Shown piece by piece: positions 7,901-15,234 of a stretch of 41,704 nucleotides of DNA (positions are counted from its first letter, which is position 1; the number at the start of each line of letters is the position of its first letter). The position numbers and the translations under genes are program-made. The stretch covers positions 1 through 41,704 of the forward strand of contig JAQTQZ010000027.1 in assembly GCA_028712695.1 (NCBI GenBank). The letters are read 5' to 3'. The notes under the pieces were generated by a model. The model was not told where the DNA came from and ran no database searches. It saw only the letters and a program-made list of their open reading frames with translations. This DNA is from Methylovulum sp. Lineage in GTDB: Bacteria; Pseudomonadota; Gammaproteobacteria; Methylococcales; Methylomonadaceae.

Positions 7901-9872
7901 TTGAGTCCCTGTCGGTATTATCCAAAAATATCGAACTAATAGGTTTGCCAAGGATATCAGCTACGCAATCGTCAAAACGTTCAACAATATTTCGTGCCCA
8001 CGGATATCGTTCTACCAGCAGTCTTCCCATATGCAGATGCTGAGAGCCTTGTCCAGGAAGCAGAAATCCTATGCGCGGAGCCGTTTTCGGCATGCCAAGC
8101 CATGCTTTCCCTAGAAAACTGACTTGATCGTTTTCTGCTAGAACAGCCTTGTTATCTAAGCTCCTTATTAACCAATTTATGCATTCCTCTGCTTCTGATG
8201 GGGTAGACGCCAAAAATGCGGCTCGAACCTTACTGTCTGGCGGTATTGAAGAAGAAAAAAACGCCGCTGCATCAGTCAATTCGGCAATACTAAGCTTCCC
8301 TACTTCGCCTGCCAACAGTATCAATAGTTTTTGCAGTTCAGCGGTGGTGGCCGCACCAAACGCAAAGGCTTCGCTGTCTTGGTTGTTTACTAACAATGCC
8401 CGCTCTTCAATTTCTGGCGACCATTTAAGTGTCTGTTTGTCAGGAGATGTCACCGTGACATGAGAATTAATACCGCCAAATCCCATTGCTGAAACGCCAG
8501 CCCGCATTATTTTATCGGAACTACCGACACGACCATTCCTAATCGGATAAAGGCAACGAGACTCATCGTCGAATATCGGATTTGGTTCTGAACATCCTGC
8601 CGTTGGTGGAGCAATACGCCGATTAACCGCCATTACAGTTTTTATAAAAGCGCCAATGCCTGCAGCTGCCTTAGTATGTCCTACAATTGATTTAAAAGAT
8701 GTTACGCCACAGGATTTTGAAATGGGGTCGCCAAAATTCGACATTGCAGCCGTTATTCCAAGCAATTCGACCCGATCCCCCACACGAGTTCCTGTTCCAT
8801 GACCTTCAATAAAGTCTATCTCATGCGGACTGTATCCAGCACGCTGGTATGCTCGTGTCAAGGCTTGTGATTGGCCTATATAATTAGGTGCGGTGATTCC
8901 CCCTTTTCCATCTGACGACACGCCCCATCCCCTTAGGACAGCGTAAACAGTGTCATTTTCCTCGATTGCATCGGCTAGTCGCTTTAAAACGACAAACCCA
9001 CAACCCTCTCCTGGAAGGAATCCATTAGCCATCTTATCGTAAACTCGCATAGCATCGGCAGTTAACGCCGTAGCCTTTGCAAACCCAACTAACTCAAATG
9101 GATCCAAACTTATGTCGACGCCCCCTGCAAGCGCCATGTCCCAGTCATTATTTACTAAGTGGTCGGCCGCTGTGCATATAGAGAGCAATGAAGAAGAACA
9201 AGCACCGTCTACTACATAGCCACCACCATTAAAATCAAAGTAATTACAAATTCGACCTGCGATAGTGTTTGAAAGCCCTCCTGCCAGCGTATCTTCATTT
9301 ACCTCAGCAAATGAAGATTTATATAGATGCTCCATAGCATCACTAAATTTATCTCGCATTACCCCATGGAACCCATTGATATCCATTGCGGCATTGAGTG
9401 CGCGTCTAACATAGGGCCAGCGAAGTCGGAGACCCGATGCGCGACTATGTTCACCCGTTAAACTGTTTCCAACTACAACACCCGTACGATCCTTCGGGGC
9501 AGATATACGGCTATATCCTGCATCCTCAACGGCATTCTTTGCCACATCGAGCGCTAGCCATTGCGCTATATCTGTACTTTCAAAAGATTGCTTTGGAATT
9601 CTCCAATTTGCCCAGTCAAACGTAAAACCGTCAATATAAGACGCTTGTGTCGCGTAAATTTTATCTTTAACCAATGGATCCTTATCACAGTATTCTGAAA
9701 TAGGCAGACGCTGATCTAGAAATTTACGAAACTGTTGCCTCCGTCCAACCACATTTTCCCAAAGTTCTTTTGGGTTACTAGCACCAGGATAGCGACATCC
9801 AATACCAACGATAGCAATCGCGCAAGGCGGCACCTTTTCTTTGTCATTACTCTGACTTACATTTGACGACAT
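1926..9872 (-). CDS. Enediyne-family iterative type I polyketide synthase with tandem ACPs and fused C-terminal thioesterase
   Basis: This is a 2648-residue synthase. Order: KS about 15-480 (Cys225 in 'DGACSSSLLS', His358 in 'EGHGTGT', His399 in 'VGHTKAAAG'); AT about 597-900 (Ser703 in 'GGHSLGE', His808); two ACPs with Ser1071 and Ser1196 in 'LNLDSIKAGEL'; KR about 1480-1710 ('VIITGGAKGI', Tyr1659); DH with His1792 in HxxxGxxxxP; Sfp-type phosphopantetheinyl transferase about 2090-2290 (Asp2178 in 'GCDIE', Glu2225); and a hot-dog thioesterase about 2500-2648 ('LVGNVYYANYFSWQSR'). KS-AT-ACP-KR-DH-PPTase is the PKSE layout, and 'TDIAQWLALDVA' in the KS is also PKSE-like. PKSEs are usually about 1900 residues with one ACP and a separate TEBC thioesterase; here two ACPs are present and the thioesterase is fused. 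Residues about 2330-2490 ('LGRSISSSRYM..VGKVREITMAEI') look like an additional hot-dog. The start has a good GAGGA eight bases upstream. The product cannot be predicted; a linear polyene is the expected first product of the family. Confidence 0.9.
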   Translation of the reverse strand: MSSNVSQSNDKEKVPPCAIAIVGIGCRYPGASNPKELWENVVGRRQQFRKFLDQRLPISEYCDKDPLVKDKIYATQASYIDGFTFDWANWRIPKQSFESTDIAQWLALDVAKNAVEDAGYSRISAPKDRTGVVVGNSLTGEHSRASGLRLRWPYVRRALNAAMDINGFHGVMRDKFSDAMEHLYKSSFAEVNEDTLAGGLSNTIAGRICNYFDFNGGGYVVDGACSSSLLSICTAADHLVNNDWDMALAGGVDISLDPFELVGFAKATALTADAMRVYDKMANGFLPGEGCGFVVLKRLADAIEENDTVYAVLRGWGVSSDGKGGITAPNYIGQSQALTRAYQRAGYSPHEIDFIEGHGTGTRVGDRVELLGITAAMSNFGDPISKSCGVTSFKSIVGHTKAAAGIGAFIKTVMAVNRRIAPPTAGCSEPNPIFDDESRCLYPIRNGRVGSSDKIMRAGVSAMGFGGINSHVTVTSPDKQTLKWSPEIEERALLVNNQDSEAFAFGAATTAELQKLLILLAGEVGKLSIAELTDAAAFFSSSIPPDSKVRAAFLASTPSEAEECINWLIRSLDNKAVLAENDQVSFLGKAWLGMPKTAPRIGFLLPGQGSQHLHMGRLLVERYPWARNIVERFDDCVADILGKPISSIFLDNTDRDSREEIKQREKMLAQTEITQPAICLVSLLYARFLERMGIKPSLIGGHSLGELTAFHLAGVYDEEALFRFAALRGLEMSKSATDRIGAMASISCTESQALALLKDSIGYAIVANINSPRQIVVSGEEDAVMSVIMSAQHEGFEARKLRVSGAFHSRLMQNAAENLRSQSQFPIMSDSLSAALFSSVSGEEVIKAIDLKEHFSSQIVAPVQFMKLVQKMDSGSDLLIEVGPGRVLSGLTGAIIDVDSRGQNSCVSIASRPDSSKDLNTVLARAFIQGADINWEALYENRLVRPYVSPSARVFIENPCEKPFDLAVTNDQVSSISSDFYKLGLGVKEPALSEVQANQQEAYGYTLEAKQESISSQSVMDGVEKSDGEAEGLRLDGVNTVLRDLVMKRTGFAAETISADLRLLDDLNLDSIKAGELVASVAKQMGIAGAIEPSKFANASLREIAEAVYGKLGSSSGGHGQHIPTVPPAPKVAVATPSEAVAKNGMEAHGILELPAMGMTRDVEVLLRDLVAKRTGFAAETISADLRLLDDLNLDSIKAGELVASVAKQMGIAGAIEPSKFANASLREIAEAVYGKLGSSSGGHGQHIPTVPPAPKVATATPSETVARTETVPQVTEETNAISPLWVRNYTIKYIADPVPENTHGKANWDGQKVLVIYQETSAEIVIEIKQRLESRNAVVDTIVYGDARLLERSNVGHYAHVVTVLPNSGMAVDEAGAMRKMVERLHATVNAALGSKACNIAFIQFGGGFFGSDATDISIETCGVSSFARSVHLDHPEWRIRVIDLSPLISYSLTADLVTQEITAGEELFQAVGYDSVLQRRIPRLELQEPVTYKKRDIHWNVDDVVIITGGAKGITAECAFALAGKTKAKFVLVGSTPLGNVSDGNNREIHDTLGRFKGAGLTCHYYSCDLSDKNKVSDLIARVRLDIGPIRAVVHGAARNYPSRAENRSIMEVVEEIAPKVIGAVNLLNALADTPPKLIVGLTSIIGVTGMPGNSWYALSNELLDHILRRFSSKYPESHVVSIAYSVWGETGMGVRLGAVDHLSRAGVGAIPTDEGVRRFMELLEHELPDKQVIVTAAVYGLPTWVQLVGPIKSTEGYRFIEHLNIVQPGVELVAQTQLNVNRDLYLYDHNYRGSLLLPTVFGIEAMAQAAKYLLGANAEFIVALEDINLVRPIVVDAETGVQIQIHAAVDEQQSGANRRVRAHIRVEQTGFKIDHFSATFIFGQFNMPEKYLHLPIENRLWIDPKKDLYGGGLLFQGPLFQRITGVFQLDRKNTVTTATDKAYPIESPLEGFGLGHSGGFVLGDPYLRDAMLQSVQLPLSPDIMLPIKIGRIERHVPWNETAGICLIKVEIKEVDGNEYMADIVTTNSYGLVLERLEDCRVRVVESHPEGFTPDRLVDMENYDRKRLSSIVDAEFQVLELYGPSLTLEYMPRLQEMSKQERRKCEIDLVHRCWADYKKELSSMALPQNESLPQIEWLPSGKPIFLGSEWKGIDLSISHDREYCISTVGKGPQGCDIEAVEPREEEDCIALLGVAYEKLLRSAAAEIGEPIDYTAIRLWAVLESVRKAYGFLGDVRLSLQKVRGEVVVFNAQLNNDEFPVLTFPMAFFRPPIRIVALVAAYRFPKPMAVEYSGEGDTKNLTQLPTNVDASRFVETPEKLREYFEYRFQPSFSDCGNLGRSISSSRYMLSVGKVREITMAEIGRQLTDQIVTGEWGLVTNWAALRVTGLAGTYDRLIAQLRVVDVKGSTISLRCDIFRLDEYDNKQLVAEVTQETTWVRIIGHGQVSPAPIPDYFLNFLRKFQFDKDNAHIKPLDLNPPPTDFVYTSSGEIKNGLVLNSEIFYTSLEDSNLVGNVYYANYFSWQSRVMNSYLYSVAPELVKIGHHAGEPLCIKSRLDYLRDAMPFDRVLVEMALKKLWDEGLLLSFSYYRVLSDDSTQKLAVGEQEIVWSKQNERGEISTMTLPKILMSSLKKKIQHLTTPFNVVNL
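6112..6357 (-). repeat. ACP-encoding direct repeat, second copy
   Basis: This 246-bp stretch is identical by eye to 6487-6732, offset by exactly 375 bp (125 codons). It encodes most of ACP2 (Ser1196) and the following Gly/Ser/Pro linker. Similarity, with mismatches, continues a short way on both sides. Base-level identity between tandem domains implies recent duplication or gene conversion. Confidence 0.95.
6487..6732 (-). repeat. ACP-encoding direct repeat, first copy
   Basis: This copy encodes most of ACP1 (Ser1071) plus the linker, and is identical to 6112-6357. The repeated block is visibly more GC-rich than the AT-rich DNA around it in the same gene. Confidence 0.95.
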
Positions 9873-9887
9873 GGTCGTTATCCTCGT

Positions 9888-9899
9888 ATTAAGCTTAAT
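9888..9899. promoter_or_regulatory. 12-bp palindrome ATTAAGCTTAAT next to the synthase ribosome-binding site
   Basis: A perfect palindrome ends 3 bases upstream of the GAGGA ribosome-binding site (9881-9885) of the synthase gene. Eleven of its twelve positions can be written with the repeated unit upstream of the UnbV-like gene as ATTAAGCWTAAY. This is a candidate operator; a binding protein is not known. Confidence 0.35.
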
Positions 9900-10159
9900 G
9901 CGTAAAATTGTCTAACCAACAAAATTATCAATGCAAAACTAAAGTCGGTTGATTAGGTGGTGTTAATATAATGTTGTAGCTACACATAAATAAAAAAGGG
10001 GAGCAAAAGCCCATGTCGATAACTAGGCCACTAATTAAAAAAGAACCCTTTCCCGAATGACTGAACCTACGTCACAAAAATTTAAAACCTAAAAGATAGC
10101 TCCATAACTACGTTCTTAGCCATGAAAATCATAATTAATACCTTTACAGTATTCGGCCA

Positions 10160-10192
10160 GTCGGTGGATGATTACTTCAACCATCCACCGAC
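10160..10192. terminator. Perfect 11-bp stem hairpin downstream of UnbV-like gene
   Basis: GTCGGTGGATG (10160-10170) and CATCCACCGAC (10182-10192) pair exactly around an 11-base loop, about 30 bases past the stop of the minus-strand UnbV-like gene. There is no T-run on the minus-strand exit side, so it may be a weak or processing hairpin rather than a classic terminator. Confidence 0.5.
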
Positions 10193-10221
10193 ATAAGATT
10201 CCTTATAATGCCCGTTGAATC

Positions 10222-12339
10222 CTAGTGGCCCAATCCATGAACCTCTTTAAACCCCCTCATAGCACTAGCCATAAAACGGTTCTTTTCCTTTTTTGTAATG
10301 ATGCCAACAGCTTCCAAATCGTTAAGGTTACCCTTAACGCAACGCTCATATTTCTTTAGCTGTTTAATCGAAGCATCAATATTGCATGAGATTTCTGGGA
10401 AATTTATACGCTCGCCCGCTTTAACATCATACAAACGATTCTTAACACCGCCGGGCCAACGGACTTCAATAACACCACCCCTAGACTTACCTAGGCCAAA
10501 CACTGATTCAGTGGCATCATTTGAAGCATGGCTACCACCACCAAGCACTGGCTTCATCACCGTTTTACCTTTATATGGCTGGAATAAGATATTTGCTCCC
10601 ATGCCATCCCGGTTAACTTGACCGCTGCTTACCAAGCCTTTTGTTCCTACCAAATTTACCTTTACCCATTTATTTCCATTATTTGCGCTACTAATCCCAA
10701 CAGACAGCGTGCCATCAACTGGATCCATATGGTTCCAAGTAAACCCTTTTTTCGGATCCTGCGGATCAACTGGCGTAAATGTCGGCCATATATAAGCCGC
10801 GTCATCAAACTGACCACCAAATTTATCCTGTGGAGCAACAAAAGGCGCTAACGGAAATTGATCAGGCCAGTCGTCTGCCGACACAGAGACTATATCTATA
10901 AATCCGTCGTCGTTCAGGTCACCCACCGCCGACCCTTGCACATCACGACGCGAATGGTTTGTCGATTTCGAAAATGCAAAAGCGTCCCGATCAAACTCAC
11001 CTGTACCGTCGTTCTTCAAAATAGCGCCGGGATTTGAAGCATCTTGGAAAGGCCCCATGTCCAACGAGCCAAAGAAAATAATGTCAGTATCAGCATCATT
11101 ATCGTAATCAGCCATTGACGTACCCCATCCGAACGGGGTTGTTCCAAGGCGACCTACCCCAGGACTGGTAAATTTGCCATCAGCATGGCCTAACAGCCAT
11201 CGTGAACTCCATTCACCACCTTCATCGTTAAAACCAACCATTGCAGTCATCAACCGTGCAAGATAATCCCCTACATTGGTTCCGAAAATATCAAGATACC
11301 CGTCATTGTTGATGTCCCCGAAAGAAATGCCCATCCATGCACCAAAACCACTAGCAGCACCGCTTATTTCTGTTGCATCAGTAAATTGGCCGGTTCCGTC
11401 ATTCTTATAGATACGGATGACACCTTCGTCTTGACCACCATATTTTAATGGTGGTTTTGGCCCTTGATCATTCGCAGTAAGCAAATCGACATCGCCATCG
11501 TTGTCATAATCGACTAATCCTATACCCCAAGTGATAGAACGATTATTGGCAATACCTGATGATTCGCTCACATCCACAAAATTGTCATCGCCCTTGTTAA
11601 GAAACAATTGATTTTTTTCCATCAGGTCTTCATAACCAAACCTCTGCAAAGGTAACCGATGAGTCCAATTGTCATATGAATTACCGACGGCAATATCAAG
11701 CAAACCGTCATTGTTTATATCACCCATAGCGCAACCTGAAGGATGCTTACCACCCGCTGCCGTACCACTCGCATCACTTATATCAGTGAAAGTTCCATCG
11801 CCCTTATTTAGAAAAAGATGGTTAACCCCACCGTTACTTAAAACATAAAGCTCTTGGTAACCATCATTATTTATATCTCCGAAGCAGACACCCGTACTAT
11901 CTTCAGTAGTAAGCGCCACACCAGCCTGGTCACTTACATCTTTAAATGTAGTTTTACCTCCCTCCCGAGTCTGATTTGAATAAAGGCTGTTAGCTCTTCC
12001 GGGACCATTAGTCACATACATGTCCAAATCGCCGTCTTTGTCAAAATCAAAAATAGCAACGCCTGGTGCGCCTTTTGATTTACCTGGGGTTAAAACCATA
12101 TCTTCTAACATATACACCGGTTTCTGCTTCAGTGCATCCCACAACAGGTCACTTGGTGATTTCATTCTACGATAGGTTATTCCAGCACCATTGTTCGCAG
12201 CTATATCTTTGTAATAAAGCGCGCCATCATTTTTGGCAAAGGCCACACTTCCAACACCTGCTGTACAGATAGGTAAAACCATTAGCGATAATCGAAGTAA
12301 GGACTTCTGTTTGATACGATGCAACTTATTTTTTTTCAT
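10222..12339 (-). CDS. Secreted FG-GAP/VCBS repeat protein with ASPIC/UnbV domain
   Basis: This 705-residue protein has a signal peptide (basic 'KKNKLHRIKQK', hydrophobic stretch, likely cut after 'SVAFA' near residue 35), so it is exported. Seven calcium-binding loops of the DxDxDG type ('DFDKDGDLD', 'DINNDGYQE', 'DINNDGLLD', 'DYDNDGDVD', 'DINNDGYLD', 'DYDNDADTD', 'DLNDDGFID') start near residues 98, 155, 207, 278, 342, 411 and 474, implying a beta-propeller. An ASPIC/UnbV domain spans about 557-650. UnbV is named from the enediyne cassette, where its role is undefined, but the domain also occurs in many unrelated secreted CRTAC-like proteins. Its position upstream of a PKSE-type synthase argues for a link to that pathway. 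The start at 12339 has AGGAAG four bases upstream. Confidence 0.88.
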   Translation of the reverse strand: MKKNKLHRIKQKSLLRLSLMVLPICTAGVGSVAFAKNDGALYYKDIAANNGAGITYRRMKSPSDLLWDALKQKPVYMLEDMVLTPGKSKGAPGVAIFDFDKDGDLDMYVTNGPGRANSLYSNQTREGGKTTFKDVSDQAGVALTTEDSTGVCFGDINNDGYQELYVLSNGGVNHLFLNKGDGTFTDISDASGTAAGGKHPSGCAMGDINNDGLLDIAVGNSYDNWTHRLPLQRFGYEDLMEKNQLFLNKGDDNFVDVSESSGIANNRSITWGIGLVDYDNDGDVDLLTANDQGPKPPLKYGGQDEGVIRIYKNDGTGQFTDATEISGAASGFGAWMGISFGDINNDGYLDIFGTNVGDYLARLMTAMVGFNDEGGEWSSRWLLGHADGKFTSPGVGRLGTTPFGWGTSMADYDNDADTDIIFFGSLDMGPFQDASNPGAILKNDGTGEFDRDAFAFSKSTNHSRRDVQGSAVGDLNDDGFIDIVSVSADDWPDQFPLAPFVAPQDKFGGQFDDAAYIWPTFTPVDPQDPKKGFTWNHMDPVDGTLSVGISSANNGNKWVKVNLVGTKGLVSSGQVNRDGMGANILFQPYKGKTVMKPVLGGGSHASNDATESVFGLGKSRGGVIEVRWPGGVKNRLYDVKAGERINFPEISCNIDASIKQLKKYERCVKGNLNDLEAVGIITKKEKNRFMASAMRGFKEVHGLGH

Positions 12340-12477
12340 GTAGCTTCCTCAAATATATTATTTCACGCTTGAAAAAAACACCCCGTTTACCCTTCAGATT
12401 CTTTAAATCCAAATTAGACCTGCACCGACCCACTAAATAATTTTTATCATTTCGAAGGTGGATGATAGTCGGCGAGG

Positions 12478-12506
12478 ATAATATGTGTATATACTCGTAT
12501 TGTCAA
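12478..12506 (-). promoter_or_regulatory. Strong sigma70-type promoter for the UnbV-like gene
   Basis: On the minus strand TTGACA (12506-12501) is followed after exactly 17 bases by TATTAT (12483-12478). This is a near-consensus promoter pointing to the UnbV-like start about 140 bases away. Confidence 0.7.
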
Positions 12507-12518
12507 TACATAGCCCCC

Positions 12519-12549
12519 CATTAAGCATAACCATTAAGCATAACCATTA
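12519..12549. repeat. Tandem 13-bp repeat CATTAAGCATAAC upstream of the promoter
   Basis: Two exact head-to-tail 13-bp units (12519-12531 and 12532-12544) plus a partial third (CATTA) lie 13-43 bases upstream of the -35 box of the UnbV-like gene. That spacing suits a regulator site. Confidence 0.6.
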
Positions 12550-13415
12550 CGTCGTAGTATGATCCCTCAAGGCGCAACAACACTGGAGATAAGGCCAATT
12601 GAAAAAATTAGTCCTATCGATGTCAGTGTGTTTTTGCGCTAACTGGTAAAGCATTGAATTTCTCAAAAAGTTGTCATAGACAACGAAGTCAGGACAATTA
12701 CCTGCGTGCGTGGTATCAAATGAATTTCACTCGGGTCATTTTCGCTTTGTTTTGTTGCAGTGATGCCATTCAGGCTCCAATCGTAGTTAATGTCATCCTT
12801 AGGCGATAACTTAATCTGGGTATGGGATAAGCAAGCAATGGGCGGAGCGTCTAATTTTTGGCGTAATATTGAAACTACGCCAAAGAATGCTTATAGGAAG
12901 TTTAGTCGAATTTTTTGCCTAGCAAACAATTTCTGCGGCCTGCTCGAGCCAATCTGTGAACAACACCTGCTTGTTTAAGCAAAACTCAGGTGCAGATACA
13001 GGGTAAGGTCTACCGGAATTGATGACTCTGGCGCCCCTCTTTGGCGAATCAATTGAAAACCACCCGTTTTCATCGTTTTGAAGGCAAACTTGACGCCCAT
13101 ACCACCCCACTGAGGGCTTATTTCAAAGAAAATCCTCTCCAGCACAAATATGGCATTGAAACTTTGACGGACATCAGGGTAAGCCTGACCAAAGCAAGAG
13201 CCTTCTTAAAAAACGCCATTTACATTGCCAAAACCGGCATGATCTCCACTCTTACGCCCTACCGGTAAAAGCGGATCTGACCAATAGGTGAAGCAACCGT
13301 GTAAATCGAGTCTAAATGAGGCTGGCACCGGACAAAAGGTGGTATTTTTTGTTGATGCCGCATTTTTGACACCATTCCTGGGGTTTCTTTACTGGAAGGG
13401 GATGAACAGCTGGAT

Positions 13416-13437
13416 GCCAACACATTAATGTGTTGGC
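13416..13437. repeat. 22-bp perfect palindrome
   Basis: GCCAACACATT is followed directly by its reverse complement. It stands in otherwise empty DNA. It could be a terminator stem or a dyad operator site; no neighbouring gene decides between them. Confidence 0.6.
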
Positions 13438-13540
13438 TTATAAATGAGGAAACTTCTTGACATTCAATTATGGGACATTTTTAAACATAGCAGGATTGCC
13501 CTGTTCCAACCACGCCGTTTCTGGACAGTGCCCATTATCA

Positions 13541-13751
13541 GAACGTGTTTTAAAAGCGTCGCGAGTGGTTCGAGTGCAACGCCTGCATGGATGCCCCCAC
13601 AAGGAGGGTCTATGGATAGAGGTAGAGCAATGCAGGAGTAATTGCCGAGGCGCACGGAGCGCAGAAACCGGAGTGTACTGAACGTACATGAGGATTTCGG
13701 GCACCGCGCAACGCAGCAATCGAGCCACGCAGCAGCTTTTAAAACACCTTC
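13541..13751. mobile_element. MITE-like element, 211 bp, with about 36-bp terminal inverted repeats
   Basis: The left end (GAACGTGTTTTAAAAGCG...) and the reverse complement of the right end (GAAGGTGTTTTAAAAGCT...) align over about 36 bases with roughly 80% identity by eye. The interior is GC-rich and has no credible gene. TCA flanks both ends and may be a target duplication. No matching transposase is seen in the window. Confidence 0.6.
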
Positions 13752-14026
13752 TCAACGATGCGCCTTACTTCTCAAGACCGCTTGCCCGATGTAAATCGAA
13801 CCGAGCTTTTTGCCAACCTATTGCCACCTGAATCTGATTGGGTGGTTATTGGGGGGTCATCACCTAGGCTCAGCTTATCCAAACTTTGGCCTGCTTAAAG
13901 CCACTACTACAGATTGCTTGGATCAAACCCATTTGAAACGTAAGCCAGTCCTTGGCACTTTACTTACCTTTGGGTAATTGGAATTTTGGAATTAAGGAAA
14001 AATTGGACAACATTTTCTGCAAACGC

Positions 14027-15232
14027 TCAATTAAACAACGCCACCGCCTTGATCTGCGCCCATAGCAGCCTATTAGGTGCCAATCCCAGATTATGCCAAG
14101 ACCGGCGGGTAATTCTTGCCAATAGCGGCGTACCGGCCGCATCCAAGCGCACCAGCACATTAGCGGGGTTGTCGGTGTCGGCAACGGCAATTACACGGGC
14201 TTGGATTATGTTTAGGATGCTGCTGTTATCTGCCCGTTCCAGATTAAGGCTGACATCACGCGCATGAATGCGGCACCGCAAGCCACTGCCTAGCGCCTTA
14301 TCCTGACGGCTAACAAAAAGTGCGCCGCCGCCAAAATCCAGACGGCTCAGGTAGTTCTGGTCATCGTGTCCGCCAATAACGGCATCGATGACCACGCCAG
14401 CATCATCGGCAAACGCGGCGGGCAAATCAATGCGTGCCAAGGTTTCCTGCAAAGCCCCTGCCGCAACCACTTTGCCTTCGGCAAGCAAGACCAAATGGTC
14501 CGCCAGCCGTGCGACTTCATCGGGGGAGTGGCTGACATAAAGCATGGGGATGTCAAGATGGTCGTGCAGGCGCTCAAGATAAGGCAAAATTTCGGCCTTA
14601 CGTTTTAAATCCAGCGCCGCTAAAGGTTCATCAAACAGCAGCAGGCGCGGTTTGCTCAACAATGCCCTGGCAATGGCGACCCGTTGGCGCTCACCGCCCG
14701 ACAAACGTTCGGGCCGACGTGCCAATAACGCGCTAATATCCAGCCATTCAACCGCTTGCTCAAAAGCTATGCCCTGGGTGCTTGCGGCGCTACGCTTTAA
14801 GCCGTAATTAAGATTGTCGCGCACGGAAAGATGTGCAAACAGGCTGGCTTCCTGAAACACATAACCTAACGCCCGCTGATGTGTGGGCAAAAAAATGCCA
14901 CGGTTGTCGTCTTGCCAGACTTCGCCGTTAACCTCAAGATAACCGTTAGCTGCCCGCTCTAAACCGGCTACTGCCCGCAGACAGGTTGTTTTTCCGGAAC
15001 CGGAATGGCCAAATAAGGCGGTAATGCCGCGTCCGGGCACGTCAAGGTCGACCTCTAAGTTAAACTCAGGGTAATTGATTTTAAAACAGGCTTTAAGGCC
15101 TTTCTGATCAAGCCCTTCGTCAAGCTCAGGACGGACGTCATGTCCATGGAGATCCTTTCTACGCTCAGGAACACCTTGGCCAACCCTAACCGGCATCAAT
15201 TTATCCAGCGTTTCTTTAAGTCTGTTAGCCAT
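14027..15232 (-). CDS. modC: Molybdate ABC transporter ATP-binding protein ModC
   Basis: This is the ATPase subunit that powers molybdate import. From the ATG at 15232 it has 401 residues: Walker A 'GHSGSGKT' (75-82), signature 'LSGGERQR', Walker B 'LLLFDEP', H-loop 'YVSHSPDE', and a C-terminal Mop/TOBE molybdate-binding domain. The start follows the modB stop by two bases, giving a tight operon. Typical ModC proteins begin right at the segment seen here near residue 46 ('LKACFKINYPEF'), so the first 45 residues are an unusual hydrophilic extension with no motif that I recognise. A longer frame to 15319 overlaps modB and is unlikely. Confidence 0.9.
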   Translation of the reverse strand: MANRLKETLDKLMPVRVGQGVPERRKDLHGHDVRPELDEGLDQKGLKACFKINYPEFNLEVDLDVPGRGITALFGHSGSGKTTCLRAVAGLERAANGYLEVNGEVWQDDNRGIFLPTHQRALGYVFQEASLFAHLSVRDNLNYGLKRSAASTQGIAFEQAVEWLDISALLARRPERLSGGERQRVAIARALLSKPRLLLFDEPLAALDLKRKAEILPYLERLHDHLDIPMLYVSHSPDEVARLADHLVLLAEGKVVAAGALQETLARIDLPAAFADDAGVVIDAVIGGHDDQNYLSRLDFGGGALFVSRQDKALGSGLRCRIHARDVSLNLERADNSSILNIIQARVIAVADTDNPANVLVRLDAAGTPLLARITRRSWHNLGLAPNRLLWAQIKAVALFN

Positions 15233-15234
15233 AC

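Larger units (their letters stand above)
9873..10221. other. Intergenic region between UnbV-like gene and synthase
   Basis: This 349-base AT-rich gap holds the synthase leader and the 3' flank of the UnbV-like gene. No small gene is seen. The hairpin at 10160-10192 and the palindrome at 9888-9899 suggest that the synthase may have its own expression control, although both genes face the same way. Confidence 0.5.
12550..14026. other. Gene-poor region between UnbV-like gene and modC
   Basis: About 1.5 kb carries no gene that I can support. Short open frames occur on both strands at about 12790-13270, but none has a recognisable motif or a continuous frame. This could be a decayed transposon gene. 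A 46-codon frame at 13758-13898 begins inside the flank of the MITE-like element and is also unrecognised. The stretch also contains a 22-bp palindrome and the MITE-like element, which are listed separately. Confidence 0.5.

Noticed and set aside
1926-9872. PUFA (omega-3) synthase, suggested by the tandem ACPs
   Set aside because: Pfa systems are multi-protein, have an FabA-type tandem dehydratase and an enoyl reductase. Here the PPTase and TEBC-like domains are in one chain with the PKSE order, which fits the enediyne family better.
12919-13268. Short open frames on both strands in the gap upstream of the UnbV-like gene
   Set aside because: They have no recognisable motif, no supporting ribosome-binding site and mutually conflicting frames, so they are not reported as genes.
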